This document shows positions 1-7,499 of a DNA stretch of 64,000 nt, piece after piece. The stretch's first letter is position 1, and each line of letters opens with the position of its first letter. A model generated the notes under the pieces. That model did not search any database, had not been told where the DNA came from, and worked only from the letters and a program-made list of their open reading frames with translations. A program made the translations under genes and the position numbers. The stretch is from Streptomyces sp. NBC_01381 (GTDB taxonomy: Bacteria; Actinomycetota; Actinomycetes; Streptomycetales; Streptomycetaceae), in the NCBI RefSeq assembly GCF_026340305.1, contig NZ_JAPEPI010000002.1, positions 2,914,001 through 2,978,000 of the forward strand, given 5' to 3'.

Positions 1-64
1 CCCAGGTGGTCGTCGCCCGCCCGCAGGGCCGAGTGAGGCGCGCGATAGCGTCGCAGCCGTGACG

Positions 65-739
65 ATGAACGCGCGCGGGAACACCCCGGACACCAGGGCG
101 GGCACAGCCGCATACGCCGGTCAGGGAAGCGCCGCCCGGCGGATCGCCGACGCCGTCGCCCTCCTGACGCCGCTCCTCGCGCTTCTGGTGCCGGTGGTGC
201 TTGTCCGGGCCGGCCTGATCAATGAGGGATTCCTCTTCCTCAACATGGGCTCGCTCGTCATCGGCGGCCTGGTGGCGGCCTACGCGCACATGGGCTGGCA
301 CGCCCGTCCGTACGACGACGATCTGCTGTCCGCCCGCACGCTGACCGGGCGGCGGACCGTCGACCTCGCCCGTCTCACCAAGGTCGGCCGCCTCGAAGTG
401 CCGGGCCAGGCCAGGACCGACGACCGGCTGATCCTCACCGACGCACACGGCGGGCGGCTCATCCTGAACAAGCTCGCGGGCGGCGACGGCACGGTCGACA
501 CTCTGGTGCGCCGCGCGCTCGTCCGGCGGCCGGTCGATGCCGGAGTGGTCGTGTCGGACCGCGCCGCGGAACGCCTCGACCTGCGCACGGAAGTGACCCG
601 CCCGAACGACCGTCTCCGAGCCGGCCGCAAGCTCCGCGGGGGCCTCATCGGATTCCTGCCGCTGCTGTCCGTCTTCGTCCTCGCGCCGGCGTCCATCGGT
701 CTGACGCTCCTGGCCTGGATGCTCGCGGACGCCGGCTGA
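65..739 (+). CDS. hypothetical membrane protein
   Basis: A 224-residue protein that I do not recognise as a named family. Two hydrophobic stretches lie near residues 33-50 and 55-75, a soluble middle part of about 110 residues carries charged and Val-rich segments, and a final membrane segment lies near residues 195-220. This suggests an inner-membrane protein with a cytoplasmic or external core between anchors. A GTG two codons upstream (59) is an equally possible start, as neither has a clear ribosome binding site. It stands alone ahead of a stretch of decayed genes. Confidence 0.65.
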   Translation: MNARGNTPDTRAGTAAYAGQGSAARRIADAVALLTPLLALLVPVVLVRAGLINEGFLFLNMGSLVIGGLVAAYAHMGWHARPYDDDLLSARTLTGRRTVDLARLTKVGRLEVPGQARTDDRLILTDAHGGRLILNKLAGGDGTVDTLVRRALVRRPVDAGVVVSDRAAERLDLRTEVTRPNDRLRAGRKLRGGLIGFLPLLSVFVLAPASIGLTLLAWMLADAG

Positions 740-894
740 GGGCTCGCCGACATCGGCTGAGGGCTCGCCGAAAGCGTTCATGTGCCGTTTTGGTTCACTT
801 GAACACTGAAACTCCTCCCGACCCACTGTTTAGCGGTTATACGGGCGTTTCAGGTTCCTTTTACCGCTGCGTTGGCTGACGTACGTAGACGGCG

Positions 895-1254
895 GTGGTT
901 GTCGGACATACGGTCGCGTCGGCGCTTGCGGAACCGGCCGACCTCACGGACGACGCCGTCATCTCGCTGGCCGGCGCGACGGCCATCCGGGACAGCGTCA
1001 CCCTGCTCGTCCCGGGGTTCAAGGCGACCAACCTGCCCATCAACGTGCAGCTGCCGCCCGCCGTCCTCGCGGGTATGACCGTCACCATCGACGCGGATGT
1101 CCGCAGGGACGGCGTGGACGAGCTGTAGGAACTGCTCGGCGGCGGTCCTCTCAAGTACGGCGAGATCGCGGGACGTCTGACCCCCGCCCAGACCCGGCTC
1201 CTGAAGCGGATGTGCGTGAGCGGCTTCCTGCAGGTGGTGCCCGCGGACGCCTGA
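895..1254 (+). pseudogene. unidentified ORF interrupted by an in-frame TAG
   Basis: From a GTG at 895 the frame reads about 77 codons to a TAG at 1126-1128. The same frame then stays open for 41 more codons with typical coding bias, ending at TGA 1252-1254. The downstream half contains GGGPLKYGEIAGRLTPAQTR, which looks like real protein, so the TAG is probably a point mutation in one gene of about 118 residues. The frame is closed upstream by a TAG at 886-888, so the start may also be lost. Family unknown to me. It could instead be two small genes, but no ribosome binding site or start precedes the second half. Confidence 0.45.
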
Positions 1255-1289
1255 CGGTATGTCAAGTACGGTCCCCACAAGTGAAGTTG

Positions 1290-2286
1290 ATGCACGATGA
1301 TGCCGTGTCGGACATGAAGCGGGACGTCCTTGTTGTGCTCTACGACGGGGTCCAGGGGCTGAGCTTCTCGGGACCGATAGAGACGTTCTCCGCCGGGTCG
1401 GCCGCGGACGGGCACGGCCCGGGTCCCGTCTACGAGATACGCACCGCTTCGGTCGGCGGCGCTCCCGTGCGTACGTCGGGCGGCTTGACCGTGGTGCCCG
1501 ACGGCTCGCTCGAAGATGCCTTGCCCGCGCATACCCTTGTGATACCGAGGGACAGTCAATTCCCCGGCCGTGGCGGCCAGTTGGCCGGTGTGGTCGGGGA
1601 GCTGGCCGACGCGGCCGGACGGGTGGCCGCCATCTCCACCGGGGTGTTCCTGCTCTGAGACGGGCGCCCTGCGCGGCCGCAGGGTCACGACCCACTGGAA
1701 GTGGTGCGACCTGCTGTCCGAGCGGCACCCGGACGTACAGGTCGACCGGGCGGCGACGGTCGTCAGGGACGGGCGGGTGACCACCGCGGGCGGCGGCACA
1801 TCGGGCATCGACCTCGCCATGTCCCTGATGTCCGAGGACATCGACCAGGAGCGGGCCGTCCGGGTGTCCACGGAGCTCGTCTCCTACCCCCGACGCCCGG
1901 GCGGGCAGCTGCAGTTCGTCCCCTGGGCGCCGCCCACGGTCGAACACCCCGTCCTGCGCGGCACCTTGCAGTGGATCTCGGACAACCTCCGCGCGGACCT
2001 CTCGGGACGCAGCCTCGCGGAGCGCGCGGGTGTCTCCCCGCGCCACATCAACCGTCTCTTCGCGTCCCATGCGGGCATGTCCCCCCGGCGCTACGTCGAG
2101 TCGGCGCGGGTGGGCGCGGCGCGCCGGATGCTGGAGCGGCCCGAGCAGCCGGGCGGACTCGAGGAGATAGCGAAGGGAGCGGGGTTCAGCACCCTGGAGT
2201 CCATGCGCGTCTCGTTCCGCCGAGTGCTCCAAGTCGCCCCGGGGGAGTACCAGGAGAGGTTCGGCGCCTCTCCTCCACCCGAGTGA
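1290..2286 (+). pseudogene. GlxA/AraC-family transcriptional regulator, frameshifted
   Basis: The N-terminal half is a DJ-1/PfpI-like sensor domain (starting MKRDVLVVLYDG after ATG 1314; ATG 1290 is also possible) and the C-terminal half carries a two-helix AraC DNA-binding domain (ISDNLRADLSGRSLAERAGV through PGEYQERFG). The two halves lie in different frames. At about 1650 the text CTGCTCTGAGACG reads FLL-stop, whereas family members read a small residue and then E(A/T)G; restoring two bases (CTGCTC-GC-TGAGACG) rejoins the frames perfectly. All other hallmarks, such as RRVTTHW and SGIDLAM, are intact, so the break is recent or a sequencing error. As written, no functional regulator would be made. 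Confidence 0.85.
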
Positions 2287-2390
2287 CAACGCGACAGTCG
2301 CGCAATTCGCGGGAACTCGAAGGCCGGCTCTTCCGACTACCTCTCCGGGGCCGTGTTTGAGCCCAGAGGCAAGAGGCTCGGGAGAGTTTG

Positions 2391-3449
2391 ATGCGTGTTC
2401 GTGTGTGGTGTGGAGCGATGGCCGCCCTGGCCCTGCTCGCTACCGGCTGTGGCGGCGGTGGTTCGGACGACCCCGGCAAGGCCGGAGGCAGCGCGGGGGA
2501 TCCGGTGCGGGCGACCGACTGCAAGGGCCGGGTGACGACGTTCGACTCCACCCCGACGAAGATCGTGACCAGCAACGCGGCAGCTCTGGAGCTGCTGTTG
2601 CGGCTCGGCGTGGGCGACAAGGTGATCGGCACCGGATTCCCGCCCGGCAAGGGCGCGTTCAAGGGCGACCTCGACGCGCAGGCACGTGAGGTACCCGTGC
2701 TCAGCAAGGCCGTCATTCCCAAGGAGAAGCTGCTCGGCTCCGGCGCCGATGTGTTCATCGACGCGTTCGGGCCGATGAACATGGGCGGCGCGGGCGGCCT
2801 GCCCACCGACGAGGAGTTCAAGGCCGCCGGGATCAAGCACATCTCCCTGAAGTCCACGGCCTGTGCGTCGACGCGCAAGAAGCCCGCGACGGATCTCGAC
2901 ACGGTCAAGGCCGACATCACCACGTTCGGGGCGGTCACCGGCAAGAGCGACCGGGCCGCCGAGCTGGTCGCGTCCATGGAACGCAAGGTCACGTCGGTGC
3001 AGAAGGCCGTCGGAAAGGTTCCCGCGAAGGACAGGCCGAGCTACTTCTTCTTCGACTACGACGCCGGCACCAAGCAGCCCATGGCGATCTGCAACAAGCA
3101 GATCGGCAACGCCGTGATCACCCTCGCCGGCGCCCGCAACATCTTCGCGGACTGCGCGGGCACGTTCCGGCCTGTCGGCTGGGAAGACGTCGTCGCGAAG
3201 AACCCCGACTGGATCCAGCTCGCCGTACGCAACCGGGGCAGCGAGGCCGAGACGCGCAAGGCCTTCGACGACGCGCGGAAGTGGCTGGAGAACAACCCGG
3301 CGACGAAGGAACTCAAGGCCGTCAAGGAAGGGAAGTTCCTGCGGATCGGCTCCGAGGAGACCACCATCGCGGGGGTCGGCAACGCCGACACCGTCGAGGA
3401 GATCGCCACTGCCCTGTACCCCGGCAAGGTGCGGGCGGCGGAGCAGTAG
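2391..3449 (+). CDS. iron-siderophore/cobalamin ABC transporter substrate-binding lipoprotein
   Basis: A 352-residue periplasmic-binding-type lipoprotein. The N-terminus has a short signal peptide with lipobox LATGC near residue 20, followed by a Gly-rich linker and a FecB/BtuF-type fold (TKIVTSNAAALELLLRLG; SYFFFDYDAG; PVGWEDVVAKNPDWI). It is the first gene of a three-gene importer with the permease starting directly after its stop. ATG 2391 is preceded by GGGAGAG, which supports the start. Ligand is most likely a ferric siderophore or a corrinoid, but the sequence does not distinguish them. No iron box or cobalamin riboswitch was seen in the 100 nt upstream. Confidence 0.85.
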   Translation: MRVRVWCGAMAALALLATGCGGGGSDDPGKAGGSAGDPVRATDCKGRVTTFDSTPTKIVTSNAAALELLLRLGVGDKVIGTGFPPGKGAFKGDLDAQAREVPVLSKAVIPKEKLLGSGADVFIDAFGPMNMGGAGGLPTDEEFKAAGIKHISLKSTACASTRKKPATDLDTVKADITTFGAVTGKSDRAAELVASMERKVTSVQKAVGKVPAKDRPSYFFFDYDAGTKQPMAICNKQIGNAVITLAGARNIFADCAGTFRPVGWEDVVAKNPDWIQLAVRNRGSEAETRKAFDDARKWLENNPATKELKAVKEGKFLRIGSEETTIAGVGNADTVEEIATALYPGKVRAAEQ

Positions 3450-4547
3450 ATGCCCCTCCTCACCCTCAACCGCAAGGCGACCAGGGCCCCGGCGGCGGAG
3501 CCCGTCGCGCGCACCCTGCGTCCAGGGGTGCTCGCCGCCCTGCTCGGCGCGGCGCTGCTGCTCGCGCTCACCGGCGCCGTGTCCTGGGGGTCCACGGACA
3601 TCCCCCCGGACCAGGTGTGGTCGGCGGTGCTGCGCAGGCTGACCGGGCAGCCCGCGCGGCCGGGGACATCGGACCTCATCGTGTGGCAGCTGCGGCTGCC
3701 GCGCGCCCTGCTCGCCGCCGCGGTGGGCGCGGGACTCGGCCTGGTGGGCACGGCCGTTCAGGCCCTGGTGCGCAACCCGCTGGCCGACCCGCATCTGCTC
3801 GGCATCTCCAACGGAGCCTCGCTCGGAGCCGTCGCCGCCATCGTGCTCGGCGCGGGGGCGGGCGGAACGCTGGGGCTCGGCCTGTCCGGTGCGGCGTTCA
3901 GCGGGGCCCTTGCGACGTTCGCCCTTGTGTGGTTGATCGCTCGGCGGGGCGGCAATTTCTCGCCCCTGCGGCTCGTGCTCGCCGGTGTCGGCATCGGCCA
4001 GTTCCTCGCCGGGTTCACAAGCTACCTCGTACTCCAGGCCGGAGACGAACAGCAGACGCAGAGCGTGCTGTTCTGGCTCATGGGCAGCCTGAGCGGGGCG
4101 AACTGGTCGACGCTCGCGGTCCCCGCCATCGCCGTGCCGGTCGCGCTGCTGCTGCTCCAGGCGCGGGCCCGCGGTCTCAACGCCGTGATGATGGGGGACG
4201 AGACGGCGGCCGGGCTCGGCGTCGACGTCACCCGGCTGCGGCGCGAACTCTTCGTCGTGACCAGCGTGTTGACCGGAATCCTGGTCGCGGTCTCGGGCGC
4301 CATCGCCTTCGTCGGCCTGATGGTGCCGCACGCCTGCCGGCTGCTCGTCGGCGGCGACCACCGCAGGCTCCTGCCGATCTCGGCGCTGTTCGGCGCGCTG
4401 CTGCTCGTCATCGTCGACATCGTGTGCCGCACCGCACTCGACACCCAGGAACTGCCGGTCGGTGTGGTGACCTCGCTGATCGGTGCCCCCGCTCTGCTGT
4501 ATCTGCTCGACCGGCGCCTGGAGGCCCGTGGTGAACATCGACATTGA
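3450..4547 (+). CDS. FecCD-family ABC transporter permease
   Basis: A 365-residue multi-pass permease of the FecCD/BtuC type. Typical family segments are present: RLPRALLAAAVGAGLGLVGT, ALVRNPLADPHLLGISNGAS, GDETAAGLGVDVTRLRRELF and AFVGLMVPHACRLLVGGDHR. About ten membrane segments are expected. The start codon abuts the stop of the binding-protein gene and the stop overlaps the ATPase gene by 17 nt, so all three are translationally coupled. Confidence 0.92.
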   Translation: MPLLTLNRKATRAPAAEPVARTLRPGVLAALLGAALLLALTGAVSWGSTDIPPDQVWSAVLRRLTGQPARPGTSDLIVWQLRLPRALLAAAVGAGLGLVGTAVQALVRNPLADPHLLGISNGASLGAVAAIVLGAGAGGTLGLGLSGAAFSGALATFALVWLIARRGGNFSPLRLVLAGVGIGQFLAGFTSYLVLQAGDEQQTQSVLFWLMGSLSGANWSTLAVPAIAVPVALLLLQARARGLNAVMMGDETAAGLGVDVTRLRRELFVVTSVLTGILVAVSGAIAFVGLMVPHACRLLVGGDHRRLLPISALFGALLLVIVDIVCRTALDTQELPVGVVTSLIGAPALLYLLDRRLEARGEHRH

Positions 4548-5361
4548 GGGGTTGAATGTCTCCTACGCTCGGCGCACTGTCGTCTCGGGCGTCCACCTCA
4601 TCGCCGCCGAGGGCGAGGTGGCAGGCCTTGTCGGGCCGAACGGCAGCGGGAAGTCGAGCGTGCTGCGCACGGTGTACCGGCATCTGCGACCGGTCGCGGG
4701 ACGGGTACGCGTCGCGGGCCGCGACATCTGGGAGCTGACGCCCGCGGAGGCCGCGCGCAAAGTGGCGGCCCTGCCCCAGGAGCGCGGCGGCGACTTCGAG
4801 TTGACGGTGCGTGAGGTCGTGGCAATGGGCCGGACCCCGTACAAACGACTCTTCGCGGGCGACGACGACAACGACCGTGCGAAGGTGGCCGCCGTCCTTG
4901 AACAGGTCGGCATGGCGCAGGCCGGCGGGCGTTCCTTCTCGGCGCTCTCCGGTGGTGAACGGCAGCGGGTCCTGCTTGCCCGGGCGCTCGCCCAGGACCC
5001 GGAGGTGCTCGTCCTTGACGAGCCGACCAACCATCTGGACGTGCTGCACCAGGTGGAGCTGCTCGCCCTGCTGCGTGCCCAGCGCCGCACGGCCCTGGTC
5101 TCCCTGCACGACTTGAACGCCGCGGCCTCGGTCTGCGACCGGCTGCATGTCCTGCACCAGGGAAGGGTGGTGGCCTCCGGGCCGCCGCGTGAGGTGCTGA
5201 CGTCGGAACTGCTCGCGGAGGTCTTCGGCGTTCGGGCCGCCGTGGTTGAACACCCCCTGACCGGCGACCCGTTGATCGCCATCGACCACCGTGCTCCGGC
5301 AGACGCCACGGGCGCCGCCGCGGCCACAAAGGCCGCGGCATCCGTCGCGCCCGCCGGCTGA
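4531..5361 (+). CDS. iron-siderophore/cobalamin ABC transporter ATPase
   Basis: A 276-residue cytoplasmic ATPase. Walker A is GPNGSGKSS near residue 35, the signature is LSGGERQRVLLARALAQ, Walker B is VLVLDEPTNHLD, and the switch His is in SLHDLNAA. The GTG at 4531 gives the usual N-terminus (VNIDIEGLNVSYA) and lies inside the permease gene. The C-terminal tail is Ala-rich, and its coding DNA carries a hairpin (5317-5339) that may act as the transcription terminator. Confidence 0.92.
   Translation: MNIDIEGLNVSYARRTVVSGVHLIAAEGEVAGLVGPNGSGKSSVLRTVYRHLRPVAGRVRVAGRDIWELTPAEAARKVAALPQERGGDFELTVREVVAMGRTPYKRLFAGDDDNDRAKVAAVLEQVGMAQAGGRSFSALSGGERQRVLLARALAQDPEVLVLDEPTNHLDVLHQVELLALLRAQRRTALVSLHDLNAAASVCDRLHVLHQGRVVASGPPREVLTSELLAEVFGVRAAVVEHPLTGDPLIAIDHRAPADATGAAAATKAAASVAPAG
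5317..5339 (+). terminator. putative terminator hairpin at end of importer operon
   Basis: Perfect 9-bp inverted repeat GCCGCGGCC/GGCCGCGGC around the loop ACAAA, located in the last codons of the ATPase gene and just before the convergent MFS gene. No T-tract follows, as is common in Streptomyces. Confidence 0.45.
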
Positions 5362-5381
5362 ATGAGCCGGGCCGGGAGAGG

Positions 5382-6812
5382 TCAGCGGGAGGCGGATGGC
5401 GCGGGCGCGGCGTCGGTGCCCGGCGGCTCGTGCTCCGGTACGGGCCGCCGCAGGCTGAGCAGCAGGACCGCGACGCAGGCGGCCGCGGCCGAGACGGCAA
5501 GCGCGGAGCGGGCGGCGCCCGCGATGCCCCAGACCGCGGTGGCCAGGGCGGGCCCCACGGCGAAGCCGAGACTGCGCGACAGCTGCACGACGGAACCGGC
5601 CGTGCCCACCGCGCCCGGCGGTGCCGAGCTCATCACCAGGGTCTGCACCGGGCCGCCGTACAGACCCATGCCCGATCCGGCGATGGCCAGGCGCCAGGCG
5701 ATGTCCCCCCACGTCAGGCTGTCGTTGCCCAGTGGGAGCAGAAGTGCGAGGCCCAGTGCGGTGATCGCGCTGCCGGTGAGCGCGGTGGCCTGCGGCCCGT
5801 ACCGGTCGGCGAGCCGTCCGCCCAGCGGGCCCATGAGCCCCATGGCGAGCGGAAAGGACAGCATGGTCAGCCCGGTGGCGGTCGCGGAGAGGCCGCCCTC
5901 GCGCTGCAGCCGCAGGGCCATGACGAAGTGCATGGAGGCGAAGCCGGCGGCGATGGCGAACACCGCCGAGTTGATCCGCTGCGTCCCGGAGGCGCGCACC
6001 ACGTCGCAGACCTGCCGGCCACCGGTGCCGCGCAGCCACCACGCGAGCGGGGGCAGCGCGGCCACCGCGAGGAGCAGCCACCCTGGGGACTCCGATGCAA
6101 GGGACAGGGAGAGCAGAAGCGCGGCCAGGCCGCTGCCGACGAGAGCGGCGTCGGCGAGCAGCCGCCCGCCGGGAGCGTGCAGCTTGCCCGCGCGGGGGAG
6201 CAGCCGTGCGGCCACCAGCAACGCCCCGATACAGACGGGGAGTTTGACGATGAACACCGCGCGCCAGCCGAACGCGTCCAGGAGCATGCCGCCCACGGGC
6301 GGTCCTGTGACGGCTCCCAGCGGGCCGAGCGTGGCGGGCACGCTCATCGCCCGGGCGCGCAGCTTCGGCGGCACCGCGCGCATCGCGAGTACGGGCATGA
6401 GGACGAACAGCATGGAACCGAAGGCCCCTTGGGCGATCCGGGTCACGGTCAGCCAGGCCATCCATGGCGCGGCCGCGCTGAGCAGTCCGCACACGGCGAA
6501 TCCGGTGACGGAGACAAGGACGGCGGGCCGCAGCCCGATCTTCGCGCCGGTTCCCCTGCCGTCCAGCCAGCGGCCCGCCGGCAACAGCAGGGAGACGACC
6601 GCGAGTTGATAACCAAGGGCCGCCCACTGCGCCATCGAGGGCGAGACACGCAGGTCACGGGATATCTCGGAGAGGGAGACATTGACGACGTTCATGTCGA
6701 GCATCGCCACGAACGACAGCGAACCGGCGACGGCGACCAGCAGCCGGCGGCTGCGTCCCTCCGCGGCCGGTAACGTCGTCCCCCGCGAGGCGTCCCGCGC
6801 GTCGTGCGTCAT
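5382..6812 (-). CDS. MFS transporter, DHA2/EmrB-type drug or metabolite exporter
   Basis: A 476-residue multi-pass protein. The first membrane segment reads GSLSFVAMLDMNVVNVSLSE, the typical opening of EmrB/QacA-type drug:H+ antiporters, and motif C-like sequence GPLGAVTGPPVGGMLLD follows. ATG 6812 was chosen because it gives the family N-terminus; the frame stays open to 7496 but that part is non-coding in character. It converges on the importer operon and could export a siderophore or drug; the substrate is unknown. Confidence 0.88.
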   Translation of the reverse strand: MTHDARDASRGTTLPAAEGRSRRLLVAVAGSLSFVAMLDMNVVNVSLSEISRDLRVSPSMAQWAALGYQLAVVSLLLPAGRWLDGRGTGAKIGLRPAVLVSVTGFAVCGLLSAAAPWMAWLTVTRIAQGAFGSMLFVLMPVLAMRAVPPKLRARAMSVPATLGPLGAVTGPPVGGMLLDAFGWRAVFIVKLPVCIGALLVAARLLPRAGKLHAPGGRLLADAALVGSGLAALLLSLSLASESPGWLLLAVAALPPLAWWLRGTGGRQVCDVVRASGTQRINSAVFAIAAGFASMHFVMALRLQREGGLSATATGLTMLSFPLAMGLMGPLGGRLADRYGPQATALTGSAITALGLALLLPLGNDSLTWGDIAWRLAIAGSGMGLYGGPVQTLVMSSAPPGAVGTAGSVVQLSRSLGFAVGPALATAVWGIAGAARSALAVSAAAACVAVLLLSLRRPVPEHEPPGTDAAPAPSASR

Positions 6813-7214
6813 CAACGATTCCCTCCGAGTCCCTCCGAAGCCGCCCTTCTCCGGCGGAAGGGCGCGGATCGGCGGGCTCCGTAACAGTGGTCGGCTGCTG
6901 GAGAGGATAAGTTCCCGGGGCCGTGGCCGAGTTGACCCTGAACGCCCTGGTCGGCGGCGGCCGTTCCATCGCGGACGGTCGGATCGGGGGGTGCCGGAGT
7001 TCCCGCGCCGTGGCAGGAGATTGCTCACGTGTGGGATGCGGGCGAAGCCTGGCGGCAGCGGTCGTCTCCCGTGCCAGCATGTGCTCACCGGGCCATGCGG
7101 GAGATCAGCCCGTCCGGGCACGGCCCTTCGATGTCTGCCCGTCGGCTCGCGCCGCCCCCACCATCCCCCGCAGGGCGCCGCGAGCCGACGGGTGTCCCCG
7201 TGCAGGAGCGGAAC
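6813..7214. other. divergent intergenic region between MFS and copper genes
   Basis: About 400 nt between the MFS gene (minus) and the copper cluster (plus), so promoters for both should lie here. No convincing CsoR-type operator or terminator was recognised. A ribosome binding site (CAGGAG) lies just before ATG 7215. Confidence 0.5.
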
Positions 7215-7499
7215 ATGAACGATTCCCAGCAGGACGCGGGCGCTGAACGGACGCTCCTGCGGCGATGGCGACCAGCCGCCGCGATGACGGGCTTCGCCGC
7301 CCTCCTCGTGGTGATCTTCGCCGTCGCGTACGCCACCGGATCGGCCGCAGGACCGGTCGCGCCCGGACTCCACCCCGGCCAGGAACAGTCCGCCGGCACC
7401 GGCGACGAGGACTCCGGCGGGGGCGGCGACGACGGCTCGGGCGACGACGGCTCGGGCGACGACATGGAAGGCGACATGAACATGGGGGAGGGGCACTGA
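7215..7499 (+). CDS. small membrane protein with acidic Met/His metal-binding-like tail
   Basis: A 94-residue protein with one membrane helix (residues about 22-45) and an outward tail rich in Gly, Asp, Glu and Ser that ends MEGDMNMGEGH. Met, His and acidic residues in such a tail suggest weak copper binding, though this is inference. It overlaps the copA start by one base (TGATG), so the two are co-translated. The repeated GDDGSGDD units come from short DNA repeats at 7433-7462. Confidence 0.75.
   Translation: MNDSQQDAGAERTLLRRWRPAAAMTGFAALLVVIFAVAYATGSAAGPVAPGLHPGQEQSAGTGDEDSGGGGDDGSGDDGSGDDMEGDMNMGEGH

Noticed and set aside
2290..2390. Cobalamin riboswitch or iron box before the importer operon
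   Set aside because: Searched for a B12-box-like motif and for an IdeR/DmdR-type palindrome; neither was visible.
4408..6627. Long minus-strand frame overlapping the ABC ATPase
   Set aside because: Arg-rich shadow of the MFS and ATPase genes with no recognisable domain.
6655..7499. Several short frames in the copper-gene upstream region
   Set aside because: No ribosome binding site or family signature. Only the frame from ATG 7215 has a good start and a membrane helix.
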